Origin: Arthrobacter silviterrae
Lineage (GTDB): Bacteria > Actinomycetota > Actinomycetes > Actinomycetales > Micrococcaceae
NCBI RefSeq assembly: GCF_011045165.1
Contig: NZ_JAAKZI010000002.1
Coordinates: 62,001 to 126,000 of the forward strand
Length of the DNA stretch: 64,000 nt
Direction: 5' to 3'
This document shows positions 8,931 through 18,082 of the stretch, in pieces. Position 1 is the stretch's first letter; the number at the start of each line of letters is the position of its first letter. The notes under the pieces were generated by a model that saw only the letters and a list, made by a program, of their open reading frames with translations, was not told the origin of the DNA and searched no databases. The position numbers and the translations under genes were made by a program.

Positions 8931-9458
8931 TTACGCCCCGCCGCCAAGCATCTGCTCCACGGCCTCGCAGGCTCCGAGCTCGGAGCCGGCCGCCTCCGGG
9001 GACCCACAGGCCACGCGGCTCAGCAAGGCACGGAATACCTTGCGTTCGTCCGGTTCCAGGGCGGCCAGGACCACGTCCTCAACCTGGGCCATGCTGCGCT
9101 GCAGTTCGGCCAGCATTTCCCCGCCGCGGGCCGTGGCCACAATGATCCGGGCCCGGCGGTCGGCGGGATTGAGCTGGCGCTCCACCAGGCCGGCCTTCAC
9201 AAAGTCGTCAATCAAGTACGTCATGACAGTGCGGTCGATCCCGAGGTGCTGCGCCAGTGCCAACTGGTTGGGCAGCTCGCCACCGGCCACCGCGACCAGC
9301 ACCTGGTAGCCGCGGGCGCCGTGCGGGAACCCGCCCATGACGGCGCCGGAGGAATTTTGGTAGTTGCGCACCAGCACGCCCAGCGTCCAGCCAAAGTCCT
9401 CCTGCGGGCCGGCGGGCAGGATGTGAAGGGCGGAACCGTTGCTCATGACATCCATCAT
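8931..9458 (-). CDS. MarR-family transcriptional regulator
   Basis: A 175-residue winged-helix regulator. The DNA-binding core is LALAQHLGIDRTVMTYLIDDFVKAGLVERQLNPADRRARIIVATARG, with the RR wing motif (ADRRAR) diagnostic of MarR proteins. GGAG nine bases upstream supports ATG 9458. It is divergent from an F420-dependent-reductase-like gene with only 50 bp between the starts, and an imperfect palindrome overlaps that gap, so it probably regulates both. MarR proteins usually respond to phenolic or redox-active compounds; the effector is unknown. Confidence 0.9.
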   Translation of the reverse strand: MMDVMSNGSALHILPAGPQEDFGWTLGVLVRNYQNSSGAVMGGFPHGARGYQVLVAVAGGELPNQLALAQHLGIDRTVMTYLIDDFVKAGLVERQLNPADRRARIIVATARGGEMLAELQRSMAQVEDVVLAALEPDERKVFRALLSRVACGSPEAAGSELGACEAVEQMLGGGA

Positions 9459-9480
9459 AAAGCATCACTCCGCTCTACAA

Positions 9481-9507
9481 CAGATCATATTTGAGTAAGA
9501 TCGTCTG
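9481..9507. promoter_or_regulatory. Imperfect palindrome, probable MarR operator
   Basis: The half sites CAGATCATATT and AAGATCGTCTG are inverted copies matching at CAGA--AT-TT. The 27-bp site ends one base before the reductase start codon and fills most of the 50-bp divergent gap. Confidence 0.5.
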
Positions 9508-9508
9508 T

Positions 9509-10198
9509 ATGACAACGTATGCGGGAAGCCAGCCACAGACCATCGGCATCCTCGGCGCCGGGAAGGTGGGGACCGGCGTCGCGCGCCAGGCCCTCCTGGC
9601 AGGCTACAGGGTGCTGATTGCCGCCTCCGGGGACCCGAAGGACATCGCGCTGATTGTGCAGATCATGGCCCCGGGGGCCGTCGCCGTGTCCGCCGCGCAA
9701 CTCATGGAGGAGGCGGAGCTGGTGGTGCTGTCCGTGCCGCTGCACAAGTTCCGCACGCTGGATCCGGCGGGCCTGGACGGCAAGCATGTCATCGACACCA
9801 TGAATTACTGGCGCGACACCAACGGCGACATGCCCGAGCTGGAGGATGCGCCGTCGAGCTCGGAAATGGTCCAGTCGCACCTCCCCGGGGCTCGCCTTGC
9901 CAAGGCCCTCAACCACATCGGCTACCACGAGCTGGAGCTCGACGCCAGGCTCGCGGGCGCCCCGGACCGCCGCGCGCTGGCCGTTGCCACGGACGACGAC
10001 GGCACACGTGCCCTGGTGCTCGAATTCATCGAGCGGCTGGGCTTCGACGCCGTGGACGCCGGCCCGCTGGCCAACGGCGCAGCATTGGAAACCGACACGC
10101 CTGTCTTCACAGGCTCGTATAATCGCGCGGGCCTGGAGGCCCAGCTTGCCGCCCGCCGCGCCGCCGTCGAGCAGTTGGAGTTCGCCGAGGCGGGCTAA
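9509..10198 (+). CDS. NADPH-dependent F420 reductase-like NADP oxidoreductase
   Basis: A 229-residue single-domain Rossmann protein of the COG2085 family (NADP oxidoreductase, coenzyme F420-dependent). TIGILGAGKVGTGVARQALLAGYRV is the GxGxxG cofactor motif; then come AELVVLSVPLHKFR, the invariant VIDTMNYW and LAKALNHIGYHEL. Many actinobacterial members lack proof of F420 use, so the hydride partner is open. ATG 9509 has no strong ribosome site, and an upstream TTG at 9491 is a less likely alternative. It is divergent from marR and followed by a strong terminator, so it is a one-gene transcript. Confidence 0.85.
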   Translation: MTTYAGSQPQTIGILGAGKVGTGVARQALLAGYRVLIAASGDPKDIALIVQIMAPGAVAVSAAQLMEEAELVVLSVPLHKFRTLDPAGLDGKHVIDTMNYWRDTNGDMPELEDAPSSSEMVQSHLPGARLAKALNHIGYHELELDARLAGAPDRRALAVATDDDGTRALVLEFIERLGFDAVDAGPLANGAALETDTPVFTGSYNRAGLEAQLAARRAAVEQLEFAEAG

Positions 10199-10225
10199 AC
10201 CCGGTCGCGGCCCACCAAAGCCCAA

Positions 10226-10260
10226 AAGTGGCGGCCTTCTTACCTTGAAGGCCGCCACTT
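10226..10260. terminator. Strong hairpin terminator
   Basis: AAGTGGCGGCCTTC (10226-10239) pairs perfectly over 14 bp with GAAGGCCGCCACTT (10247-10260), loop TTACCTT. It is 27 bp after the reductase stop. The AA...TT ends allow function on either strand. Confidence 0.85.
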
Positions 10261-10297
10261 CTGCGCTCTCGATGACTCGGGAGGACAGTCGCCAAAC

Positions 10298-10315
10298 TTG
10301 TATCGAATATTACAA
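10298..10315. promoter_or_regulatory. TTGTA-N8-TACAA inverted repeat upstream of peptidase operon
   Basis: TTGTA (10298-10302) and TACAA (10311-10315) form an inverted repeat in an AT-rich leader (roughly 10290-10365) of the isoaspartyl peptidase operon. It is a plausible operator, perhaps for the RpiR protein encoded in the same operon. No clear -35/-10 pair could be fixed. Confidence 0.4.
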
Positions 10316-10418
10316 ATTCTAAATCTATTTGCATTTTGTACTTTTTAATATATCTTGTAGTCAGACGTTCGAAGCGTGACACAGCTCACGAACCGTACTT
10401 TTCGACAAAGGACTACAG

Positions 10419-11333
10419 ATGCGCTTGATAGACATCCCCACAAGCGGCAAGGACTACACCTTGGTGCTGCACGGCGGGGCAGGTGGACGCCTGAAAGAAT
10501 TTTCGGCCCAGGAACAGGCCGCATACTCAGACGGCCTAACCGAGGCCTACGAAGCCGGTGCGGCCGTCCTGAAAACCGGGGGAACCGCCCTGGACGCTGT
10601 TTGCGCAACGGTAGAGCAACTTGAAAACAACCCGCTCTTCAACGCCGGGCGCGGTGCCGCCCTGACGGCGCAAGGCACCGCTGAACTTGACGCCGCCGTG
10701 ATGACCGGAAACGGCCATGCCGGAGCGGTGGCAGTTTCACGCCATGCACGCAATCCGATCCAGTTGGCCCGCAAGGTCTTGGAGGAAAGCGAGCACGTCC
10801 TTCTCGTGTCGCCAAGCGAGGAGCTGCTTGCCGGTTGGGGGCTCGAAGCTGTCGAACCCGACTACTTTGTAACCCCAGCCCGGTTGCAGCAGCTTGCCGC
10901 AGTGCAATCAAAGGAACTGACGGGCTCGCGCCACGGCACCGTCGGTGCCGTCGCAGTCGACCACCTCGGCAACCTCGCTGCGGCAACATCAACGGGTGGA
11001 ATGGTCAACCAGCATGAGGGCCGGGTGGGAGACACCCCCATCATTGGCGCCGGCACGTTTGCCAGCGGCGGCGTTGTGGCAGTCTCTTGCACGGGGACCG
11101 GGGAAGCATTCATCGAAGGCGCCGTTGCCCACGAAATCCATGCCAGGATGCGCTATGCCGGCACGAACCTGCCGGACGCGGTTCAGGCCACCATGATCGC
11201 GGAACTTGATAGCCGCGGTGCCGACGGCGGCATCATTGCCGTCGGCGCCGACGGCCGGGTTTGCGTGGCCCACAACTCCCCCGACATGTTTGCCGCGTTT
11301 GAGGACGCCGGCAAACTCACCACCTGGGTGTAG
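10419..11333 (+). CDS. Isoaspartyl peptidase / plant-type L-asparaginase (Ntn hydrolase)
   Basis: A 304-residue precursor of the threonine-dependent N-terminal nucleophile hydrolases that cleave beta-aspartyl dipeptides and L-asparagine. YTLVLHGGAGG and the N-terminal part form the alpha chain. SRHGTVGAVAVDHLGNLAAATSTGG carries the autocleavage site, so Thr174 becomes the nucleophile of the beta chain. GRVGDTPIIGAGTFA and CTGTGEAFI complete the active site. It heads an operon with an RpiR regulator and a polar amino-acid ABC importer, so the imported solute may be asparagine, aspartate or isoaspartyl peptides (inference). Confidence 0.92.
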   Translation: MRLIDIPTSGKDYTLVLHGGAGGRLKEFSAQEQAAYSDGLTEAYEAGAAVLKTGGTALDAVCATVEQLENNPLFNAGRGAALTAQGTAELDAAVMTGNGHAGAVAVSRHARNPIQLARKVLEESEHVLLVSPSEELLAGWGLEAVEPDYFVTPARLQQLAAVQSKELTGSRHGTVGAVAVDHLGNLAAATSTGGMVNQHEGRVGDTPIIGAGTFASGGVVAVSCTGTGEAFIEGAVAHEIHARMRYAGTNLPDAVQATMIAELDSRGADGGIIAVGADGRVCVAHNSPDMFAAFEDAGKLTTWV

Positions 11334-11343
11334 GGGAACGAAG

Positions 11344-12219
11344 ATGACACCCATCAAAGCGGAAATCCACAGCCGCATGGACGGCATGACGCCGGCAGAG
11401 CGCAAGGTTGCCCGCGCCTTGCTTGCAAACTATCCCAGCGCAGGGCTCGCCAGTGCGGCCAGCCTGGCCAAGACCGCCGGAACAAGCTCCCCCACGGTCC
11501 TGCGCCTCGTGACCAGGCTGGGATTGGCCGGGTATCCCGAGTTCCAGGCGCGCCTGAGAGAGGAAATCACTCTCGAGAGCAGGTCCCCCGTTCACCGTGC
11601 AGAGCACGGAGAACCAGATCCGGCCATCAACGCGGAGCTGAACGCCTTCGTCCTGCCGCGACGGGAGCTACTCGAACGAATGGTCTCCATGGTCCCGGCT
11701 TCCGAATTCGACCGCTTGGTCAAGTTGCTGGCTGCCCAGCCCAGGGCCGTGTTGATCTCCGGCGGCTACTATTCCGTCAATCTGGCGGAGTTGCTGGCCC
11801 TCCAACTGGACCAGATCATCCCCAATGTCAGCCTGGCCCGGGAGCCGTTTGGCCGTGACAGCGGGAAGTACCTGGACTTGAAGAAGAATGCGGTCGTCAT
11901 TATTTTTGACTTCCGCCGCCATGAAATGGCCAGCACAAAGGTGGCCCAACAGGCCAAGCAAAGCGGGGCAACCGTCGTTGTGATCACCGACCAGGAACTC
12001 TCACCCAGCGCGGCGGACGCAGACATCGTCCTTCCGGTGCCAGTCGACGGCATTCCCTTTGACTCATTTATCGGCCTGATGGTGCTTGTCGAAGCCATCG
12101 TCGAGGCAACGTTCCGGCAAACCCGGGACTCCGGCCTGAAACGGATGAAGAACTGGGAAGAAAACATCCACGCCTACCGCGCATTCGCAGCCACCCCACA
12201 CCCTGAAGAGGAATCATGA
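11344..12219 (+). CDS. RpiR-family transcriptional regulator (HTH + SIS domain)
   Basis: A 291-residue regulator. The N-terminal HTH_6 domain is recognised by [44 protein letters not shown], the usual RpiR opening. The C-terminal SIS domain (about residues 125-265; [25 protein letters not shown], later [20 protein letters not shown]) normally binds phosphosugars. A sugar-phosphate sensor controlling a peptidase and amino-acid importer is less expected; other RpiR proteins do control amino-acid uptake. It lies 10 bp after the peptidase and overlaps the ATPase gene by 4 bp. Confidence 0.9.
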   Translation: MTPIKAEIHSRMDGMTPAERKVARALLANYPSAGLASAASLAKTAGTSSPTVLRLVTRLGLAGYPEFQARLREEITLESRSPVHRAEHGEPDPAINAELNAFVLPRRELLERMVSMVPASEFDRLVKLLAAQPRAVLISGGYYSVNLAELLALQLDQIIPNVSLAREPFGRDSGKYLDLKKNAVVIIFDFRRHEMASTKVAQQAKQSGATVVVITDQELSPSAADADIVLPVPVDGIPFDSFIGLMVLVEAIVEATFRQTRDSGLKRMKNWEENIHAYRAFAATPHPEEES

Positions 12220-13022
12220 GTCCGCTGAATACCCGGGACGAGGCCGCCACCACCACAGGAATGGCGCCCGAGCAAGGGCACGCTGCTGTGCCCATGGTCA
12301 GCCTGGCCGGCGTCGAGAAACATTTTGGCGCCCTCCATGTGCTGCAGAACATTAATCTGAAGGTCATGCCCCGAGAGGTGGTGGTGGTTATCGGCCCCTC
12401 GGGATCCGGCAAGTCGACACTTTGCCGAACCATCAACCGCCTGGAAACGATCGATTCGGGAGAGATCAAGGTCGACGGGAACAGGCTTCCCGTCGAAGGA
12501 TCACACCTGGCCAGACTGCGCGCCGATGTAGGCATGGTGTTCCAGTCCTTCAACCTGTTTGACCACAAGACCATCCTGGAAAACATCATGCTGGCGCCCA
12601 CCAAGGTTCGCCGGACCCTGCGCAAGCAGGCCGAAGTTGAAGCCATGGAACTACTGGACCGGGTTGGCATCGCCGCCCAGGCACACAAGTTCCCGGCGGA
12701 ACTTTCCGGCGGACAGCAACAGCGTGCCGCGATCGCCCGGGCTCTGGCCATGCGACCAAAAGTCATGCTGTTCGATGAGCCGACGTCGGCCCTGGACCCT
12801 GAAATGGTCAATGAAGTCCTCAACGTCATGACCGACTTGGCGGCCGAAGGCATGACCATGCTGGTGGTCACCCACGAAATGGGGTTTGCCCGCCGGGCCG
12901 CCGACCGCGTGGTCTTCATGGACCGGGGCCAAATCGTCGAGGAAAACACACCGGCAGCGTTCTTCGATTCTCCCCAAACGGACCGTGCGCAAGCCTTTCT
13001 TGCCTCCGTTCTCACGCACTGA
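12216..13022 (+). CDS. Polar amino-acid ABC transporter ATPase (GlnQ/GluA type)
   Basis: A 268-residue ATPase. Walker [11 protein letters not shown]-loop [15 protein letters not shown], signature [19 protein letters not shown], Walker [16 protein letters not shown] and the switch His in [10 protein letters not shown] are all intact. The FNLF.H motif is typical of the polar amino-acid uptake group. A 25-residue N-terminal extension precedes the domain. The ATG overlaps the rpiR stop. It energises the two permeases encoded downstream. Confidence 0.95.
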   Translation: MSPLNTRDEAATTTGMAPEQGHAAVPMVSLAGVEKHFGALHVLQNINLKVMPREVVVVIGPSGSGKSTLCRTINRLETIDSGEIKVDGNRLPVEGSHLARLRADVGMVFQSFNLFDHKTILENIMLAPTKVRRTLRKQAEVEAMELLDRVGIAAQAHKFPAELSGGQQQRAAIARALAMRPKVMLFDEPTSALDPEMVNEVLNVMTDLAAEGMTMLVVTHEMGFARRAADRVVFMDRGQIVEENTPAAFFDSPQTDRAQAFLASVLTH

Positions 13023-13088
13023 CCCACGATTCACCTACTTACATTTTTGCCTGCCCCCACACGTTGCACACCTTTGAAAGGCACCACC

Positions 13089-14033
13089 ATGTTCAAGGAA
13101 TCACTTGGCCGCCGCCCATTTCTCAGTGCCGTCCTGGCCTCCACAGCATTTGCACTGGCCGGATGTTCTGGCGGTGCAGGCCTGCCGGCGGAACTCTCGG
13201 GGGCAGGATCCAAGGGCTTATCGGACACGTTCTTGAAGAACGCGCCGGTCGCCGCAGCGGGATTGATCCTGCCCGGGTCCACCATGGAAGCCATCAAAAA
13301 GCGCGGCAAGCTCATTGTCGCCACGGCGCTGGATGCCCCCTTGGTCTCACAGCAGGATCCGCTCAACCCGGACAATGTGACAGGCCTGGACGCCGACATG
13401 GCGAAACTGCTGGCGACCTATATTTTCGGCAAACCAAACGTCCAGTGGGTGCCCTCCGCGGCTGAAACCCGGGAAGCGATGCTCGCCAACGGAACGGTCG
13501 ACGTGGTCCTCTCCACCTACACGATTACAACCAAACGGGCCCTGCAGATTTCCTTCGCCGGCCCCTACTTCATGTCCGGCCTGGCCGTTGCCGTCAAGAG
13601 CGACAACACCTCCATCAAGGGCGTTGAGGACCTGGCAGGAAAGAACGTCATCGTCCAGACCGGCTCGCCCGGGGTGACCCAGATGCCGGAGAAGCAGCCG
13701 ACGGCGAATCTCATGCCGTTTGCCACCACTCCCCAAGGTGTACAGGCCCTCGTCCAGGGCCGGGGAGACGCCTATGTCCAGGACTACGTTCTCCTGGCCA
13801 GCCAGGCATCCTCGAACAAGGACATCAAGATCGTCGGCCAGCCGTTCACCCACGAACCCTACGGAATCGGGCTCAAGCGCGACGACAAGCAATTCAAGGA
13901 CTTCATCAACACTTGGTTGAAGGCCATTGAGGACGGCGGCCAGTGGGCAGAATCATGGAAGACAACGCTTGGCTCCGTCAGCGATTCGTCCGCACCCACG
14001 CCGCCAGCCATCGGCTCCGTGCCGGGCTCCTGA
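13089..14033 (+). CDS. Amino-acid-binding lipoprotein (solute-binding family 3)
   Basis: A 314-residue lipoprotein. The signal peptide contains RRPFLSAVLASTAFALAGCS, with the lipobox Cys in LAGC. The mature protein has a family-3 fold: GKLIVATALDAPLVS, VTGLDADMAKLLATYIFG, GTVDVVLSTYTITTKRALQISFAGPYF, and the second lobe with DLAGKNVIVQTGSPG. GAAAGG upstream supports ATG 13089. It lacks a separate basic-ligand signature, so the ligand cannot be fixed; asparagine or aspartate is suggested by the peptidase in the operon. Confidence 0.92.
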   Translation: MFKESLGRRPFLSAVLASTAFALAGCSGGAGLPAELSGAGSKGLSDTFLKNAPVAAAGLILPGSTMEAIKKRGKLIVATALDAPLVSQQDPLNPDNVTGLDADMAKLLATYIFGKPNVQWVPSAAETREAMLANGTVDVVLSTYTITTKRALQISFAGPYFMSGLAVAVKSDNTSIKGVEDLAGKNVIVQTGSPGVTQMPEKQPTANLMPFATTPQGVQALVQGRGDAYVQDYVLLASQASSNKDIKIVGQPFTHEPYGIGLKRDDKQFKDFINTWLKAIEDGGQWAESWKTTLGSVSDSSAPTPPAIGSVPGS

Positions 14034-14080
14034 TCGACCCTCACAGCGAAAGCCAGGATCACAAAAGTGAGTGAACAACG

Positions 14081-14725
14081 ATGATCATTTCTCCGGAGAA
14101 TTTCCAGCTGTTGCTTCAGGGGCTCGGCACCACAATCATGATTGCTGTCATCGCCGGGATTGGTTCAATCCTGGTGGGCGTATTCGTCACGACCGCACGG
14201 GTGGGCCCCATTCCAGTGCTCCGCGGCGCAGCCTTTGCCTACGTGCAGTTCTTCATCAACGTCCCCCTCCTGGCATTGCTGATCCTTGCGGTCTTCGCCC
14301 TGCCGGCGGCCGGATTTATCCTGCCACTGGTCCCCACGGTGACAATCGTCCTCATCGTCTACGAGGCCGCCTACGTGGCAGAGGCACTGCGAAGCGGAGT
14401 AAACACAGTTGCCAAGGGTGAAATTGAGGCAGCCCGGGCCCTGGGACTGACCTTGGTGCAATCACTGCGCCACGTCATTGTGCCGCAGTCCTTCCGCGCG
14501 GTCGTCCAGCCAATCGGGAACGTGATGATTGCCCTGGCCATGAACACGGCGCTGGCCGCCGTCGTCGGAGTCCTTGAGCTGACGTCGCGCGTCAACAGCG
14601 TAAATCTGGTCTATGCACAGCCCATTCTCTTTTACACGAGTGCGGGACTGGTTTACATGGCCATCGCCCTGGTTATTGGGGTTTCCACAGGTTGGGTCGA
14701 ACGCAAGGTGGCTATAGTCCGATGA
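14081..14725 (+). CDS. Amino-acid ABC transporter permease (GluC/HisM type)
   Basis: A 214-residue permease. The opening LLLQGLGTTIMIAVIAGIGSILVGV matches HisMQ-family permeases, and the EAA loop is GEIEAARALGLTLVQSLRHVIVPQSFRAV. About five membrane helices are visible. It overlaps the next permease by 4 bp (ATGA), as expected for a co-translated heterodimer. Confidence 0.93.
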   Translation: MIISPENFQLLLQGLGTTIMIAVIAGIGSILVGVFVTTARVGPIPVLRGAAFAYVQFFINVPLLALLILAVFALPAAGFILPLVPTVTIVLIVYEAAYVAEALRSGVNTVAKGEIEAARALGLTLVQSLRHVIVPQSFRAVVQPIGNVMIALAMNTALAAVVGVLELTSRVNSVNLVYAQPILFYTSAGLVYMAIALVIGVSTGWVERKVAIVR

Positions 14726-15576
14726 GTTTCATTTATGACCAGCCCGGACCACGCGGCCGGCGAAACATTTTGATCGGGTCCGTTCTCAGCGTCATGGCCA
14801 TTGCTGGCGTTGTCGCCTTGGCCCTGTGGCAGTTCGGCTCCCACGGCCAGCTCGCCCCCGAAGTATGGGCGCCGTTTACACAATGGGCCATCTGGAAGTA
14901 CCTGCTCACCGGGTTGGTGGGCACCCTGGAAGTTGCAGGAATTGTGGCCGTCCTCGGTTCGGTCATCGGCGTCTTTTTAGCCCTTGGCAGGCTCAGCCAC
15001 TTCCGGCCCACCCGGTGGTTCTGCACGGCGTACATTGAGGTGGCCAGGACGGTCCCGGTCCTGTTGCTGATCTACCTGATGTTGTTCGGACTTCCCCAGC
15101 TGGGCATCAACGTGCCGGTGTTGTGGAAGCTGGCAATTCCGCTCGTGTTCTCCAATTCCGCTGTATTCGCAGAAATCGTCCGGGCCGGCATCAAGAGTTT
15201 GCCCAAAGGTCAATCGGAAGCGGCGCTCAGCTTGGGCATGAGCTCCTGGCAAACCATGTTCCACGTGGTGCTACCGCAGGCCCTGCGCAACATTGCCCCA
15301 TCTCTGCTGAGCCAGTTTGTCAGCCTCCTCAAGGACACAACCCTGGGATACATCGTTGCGTTTACGGAATTGCTCTACAGGGGACAACTGCTCACTTCGT
15401 ACCTCCATCAGCTCATTCCCACCTACATCGTCATCACGTTGATTTACTTGGTGGTCAGTGGGAGCTTGACAGCTATCGCGTCTCGACTGCAAAGGCGTCC
15501 GCGGCGCAAGGCTGCGCCCCCGACGGACCCATTGAAGGCTCCGACCATGGGGCATTCCGCGGCCGCGATCCACTAG
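14722..15576 (+). CDS. Amino-acid ABC transporter permease (GluD/HisQ type)
   Basis: A 284-residue permease with a cytoplasmic N-terminal extension of about 15 residues, then membrane helices with LTGLVGTLEVAGIVAVLGSVIGVFLALGRLS. The EAA loop reads KGQSEAALSLGMSSWQTMFHVVLPQALRNI, followed by LVSLLKDTTLG-like SLLKDTTLGYIVA, typical of glutamate/glutamine permeases. It is the last gene of the peptidase-importer operon and is followed by a 24-bp terminator stem. Confidence 0.93.
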   Translation: MSFIYDQPGPRGRRNILIGSVLSVMAIAGVVALALWQFGSHGQLAPEVWAPFTQWAIWKYLLTGLVGTLEVAGIVAVLGSVIGVFLALGRLSHFRPTRWFCTAYIEVARTVPVLLLIYLMLFGLPQLGINVPVLWKLAIPLVFSNSAVFAEIVRAGIKSLPKGQSEAALSLGMSSWQTMFHVVLPQALRNIAPSLLSQFVSLLKDTTLGYIVAFTELLYRGQLLTSYLHQLIPTYIVITLIYLVVSGSLTAIASRLQRRPRRKAAPPTDPLKAPTMGHSAAAIH

Positions 15577-15607
15577 ATTTGGCGGCCAAGTCTCCAGCGC
15601 AGCCATT

Positions 15608-15662
15608 GAGTGCGCAGCAATGGCGGCTTCCACGCACGGGAAGCCGCCATTGCTGCGCACTC
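15608..15662. terminator. Exceptionally long perfect hairpin between convergent genes
   Basis: Arms 15608-15631 and 15639-15662 are 24 bp each and perfectly complementary, with a 7-base loop (ACGCACG). The core GGCGGCTTCC / GGAAGCCGCC resembles the terminator at 10226-10260. It separates the amino-acid importer from the convergent OsmC gene and probably serves both. Confidence 0.88.
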
Positions 15663-15677
15663 GGCGCCTGAGGCGGG

Positions 15678-16220
15678 CTAAACCTTCGCCACCACGGCGC
15701 TGACGGGCGTCAGGTTCGCGAACAGGTCCTGAACGGGGCAGCGGGTCTCCACCAGCCGGCCCAGCTCCTCATACTCTTCCTGCGTTCCCGGGCCCGCAAT
15801 GTTCACCGTGAGCCGCACGTCAGTGAATCCCGGCCGCACGGACTCGTCAATGCCGAACAGGCCGCGGACGTCCAGGTCGCCTTCGGCCTCGATCGTGAGT
15901 TCGTCGATGACCAGGCCCAGCTGCTGGGCGTACAGGCGGTACACCACCACCTGGCAGGAAATGATCGCCCCGAGCGCGTACTCCACGGGGCTTGCGGCCG
16001 CGTCATCTCCGGCCAATCCTGCGGGCTCGTCCACCAGGAACTGGTGCTTGCCCGCGCTGATCCGGGACGCCACCGAACCCACCGCCACCCCGGCCGCCTT
16101 GTACGTCAGCCTGGCGTTGTCGGCGCTCTTGGCGATCTTGGCGGCCCAGAACTCCCCTGCGCCGGTCAGCCTGTCCGCGCGGATGGAGGCCAGGTCGGTG
16201 GCCGTCGTCGTTTCAGTCAT
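15678..16220 (-). CDS. OsmC/Ohr-family protein
   Basis: A 180-residue OsmC-fold protein. Two cysteines characteristic of the thiol peroxidase centre are visible: ALGAIISCQVVVYRLYAQQLG in the mid-protein helix and VETRCPVQDLFANL near the C-terminus. Such proteins reduce organic hydroperoxides, though many OsmC paralogues are uncharacterised. It is divergent from the ABC-F gene across 179 bp and convergent with the amino-acid importer. No regulator of the OhrR type is adjacent. Confidence 0.87.
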   Translation of the reverse strand: MTETTTATDLASIRADRLTGAGEFWAAKIAKSADNARLTYKAAGVAVGSVASRISAGKHQFLVDEPAGLAGDDAAASPVEYALGAIISCQVVVYRLYAQQLGLVIDELTIEAEGDLDVRGLFGIDESVRPGFTDVRLTVNIAGPGTQEEYEELGRLVETRCPVQDLFANLTPVSAVVAKV

Positions 16221-16399
16221 GATGCTCCTTGTCGCATGCCGGAGCCGATTGCCCCGCCGTCTTCCGTGGACACAAGCTTCCCCGCAGCATCACCCCGGCC
16301 CCAAGGATTTTGTCACCTGCCGCAACAATCCCCTGAAGGCACGACGGCGGCACCTTGGCGGCGTCCTGCCCGTCCCCGGAATCAAAATAAGATGGACCC

Positions 16400-18034
16400 A
16401 TGACCGCAACACTCGTGGCCAAGGACCTTTCCGGAGGCCACGCCCACCGCACCCTGTTCAGCAACCTCTCCTTCACCGTGGCACCCGGCGACGTGGTCGG
16501 CGTCGTCGGAGCCAACGGGGCCGGCAAGTCAACGCTCCTCAGCCTGCTGGCCGGGGCCGATACACCGCAGGGCGGCACAGTCAGCACCGCACCCCAGGAC
16601 GCGTTCGTCGGCTGGCTGCCGCAGGAACACGAGCGGGTGGACGGCGAAACGGTGGCCGGCTACCTTGGCCGCCGCACGGGCTGCACGCAGGCCACCCAGG
16701 AGATGGAATCCTCCGCCGGGGAACTGGGCACGGACAGCGCCGCCGACGACCGCTACGCCTCAGCCCTGGACCATTGGCTGGCCTGCGGCGCTGCGGACCT
16801 CGACGAGCGCATCCCCGCAACCCTCGCCGAGCTGGGCCTGGACGTGGGCCCGGACGCGCTCATGACCGGGCTCTCGGGCGGGCAGGCCGCACGGGTGGCC
16901 CTGGCCGCGCTCCTGCTGAGCCGGTTCGACGTCGTGCTCCTGGACGAGCCCACCAACGACCTTGACCTGGCCGGGCTGGCGCGCCTGGAGGAGTTCGTCA
17001 AGGGCCTGCGCGGCGGCGTGGTGCTGGTGTCCCACGACCGCGAGTTCCTGTCGCGCTGCGTGACCACCGTGGTGGAGCTGGACCTGGCGCAGAACAAGGT
17101 GGCCGTGTACGACGGCGGCTACGACGCGTTCCTGGAGGAGCGCGCCATCGCCAAGCGGCATGCCCGCGAGGCCTATGACGAGTTTGCCGAGAAGAAGGCG
17201 GACCTCGTTGGACGGGCCCGCGTCCAGCGCGAATGGAGCTCGCAGGGCGTGCGCAACGCCATGAAAAAGAGCCCCGACAACGACAAGATCCGCCGTCGAG
17301 CCGCCTCGGAATCTTCGGAGAAGCAGGCGCAAAAGGTGCGGCAGATGGAGTCGCGCATTGCCCGCCTCGACGAGGTGGAGGAGCCGCGGAAGGAGTGGGC
17401 GCTGCAGTTCAGCATCGGTGCGGCGCCGCGTTCCAGCACCGTGGTTGCCACCCTCAATGCCGCCGTCGTCCGGCAGGGCTCCTTCACCCTGGGCCCGGTC
17501 TCGCTTCAGGTCAATGCCGGCGAACGGATAGGCATCACCGGACCCAACGGCGCGGGCAAGTCCACGCTGCTCGGGCTGCTGTTGGGCCGCACTGCCCAAG
17601 ACAGCGGCGTGGCCTCCCTGGGCGCCAACGTCGCCATCGGTGAGATCGACCAGGCGCGCGGCCAGTTCCCGGAGGGCGTACCGCTGGGGTCGGCGTTTGA
17701 GGCCCTGGTGCCGGAAATGAACCAGGGCGAGGTGCGCACGCTGCTGGCGAAATTCGGCCTGAAGGCGGACCAGGTGACCAGCCCGGTCGGCGCGCTCTCG
17801 CCCGGTGAGCGGACGCGCGCCTCGCTGGCGCTGCTGCAGGCGCGCGGTGTGAACGTGCTGGTGCTCGATGAGCCCACCAACCACCTGGACCTGCCCGCCA
17901 TCGAACAGCTGGAGGAGGCGCTGGACAGATACGAGGGAACGCTCCTGCTGGTATCACACGACCGCCGGCTCCTGGAAAACGTCCGCCTCGACATCCGCTG
18001 GGACGTCAGCAACGGGCGCGTCACGGAGCTCTAA
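16400..18034 (+). CDS. ABC-F family ATPase (ribosome-associated type)
   Basis: A 544-residue soluble protein with two ABC domains and no membrane segment. Domain 1 has GANGAGKST, LSGGQAARVALAALLLSRFDV and LLDEPTNDLDL; domain 2 has GPNGAGKST, LSPGERTRASLALLQARGVN and LDEPTNHLDL. Between them is a charged linker (about residues 255-330) with EKQAQKVRQMESRIARLDEVEEPRKEW, the position of the interdomain linker that reaches into the ribosome. ABC-F proteins aid stalled translation or protect against ribosome-targeting antibiotics; which applies here cannot be told. ATG 16400 lies just after an AT-rich AAAATAAG. Confidence 0.92.
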   Translation: MTATLVAKDLSGGHAHRTLFSNLSFTVAPGDVVGVVGANGAGKSTLLSLLAGADTPQGGTVSTAPQDAFVGWLPQEHERVDGETVAGYLGRRTGCTQATQEMESSAGELGTDSAADDRYASALDHWLACGAADLDERIPATLAELGLDVGPDALMTGLSGGQAARVALAALLLSRFDVVLLDEPTNDLDLAGLARLEEFVKGLRGGVVLVSHDREFLSRCVTTVVELDLAQNKVAVYDGGYDAFLEERAIAKRHAREAYDEFAEKKADLVGRARVQREWSSQGVRNAMKKSPDNDKIRRRAASESSEKQAQKVRQMESRIARLDEVEEPRKEWALQFSIGAAPRSSTVVATLNAAVVRQGSFTLGPVSLQVNAGERIGITGPNGAGKSTLLGLLLGRTAQDSGVASLGANVAIGEIDQARGQFPEGVPLGSAFEALVPEMNQGEVRTLLAKFGLKADQVTSPVGALSPGERTRASLALLQARGVNVLVLDEPTNHLDLPAIEQLEEALDRYEGTLLLVSHDRRLLENVRLDIRWDVSNGRVTEL

Positions 18035-18082
18035 CGGTTACCCGGCCGGCCCCGCGCGACCCCTCGAACCCCCTTAAAACCT

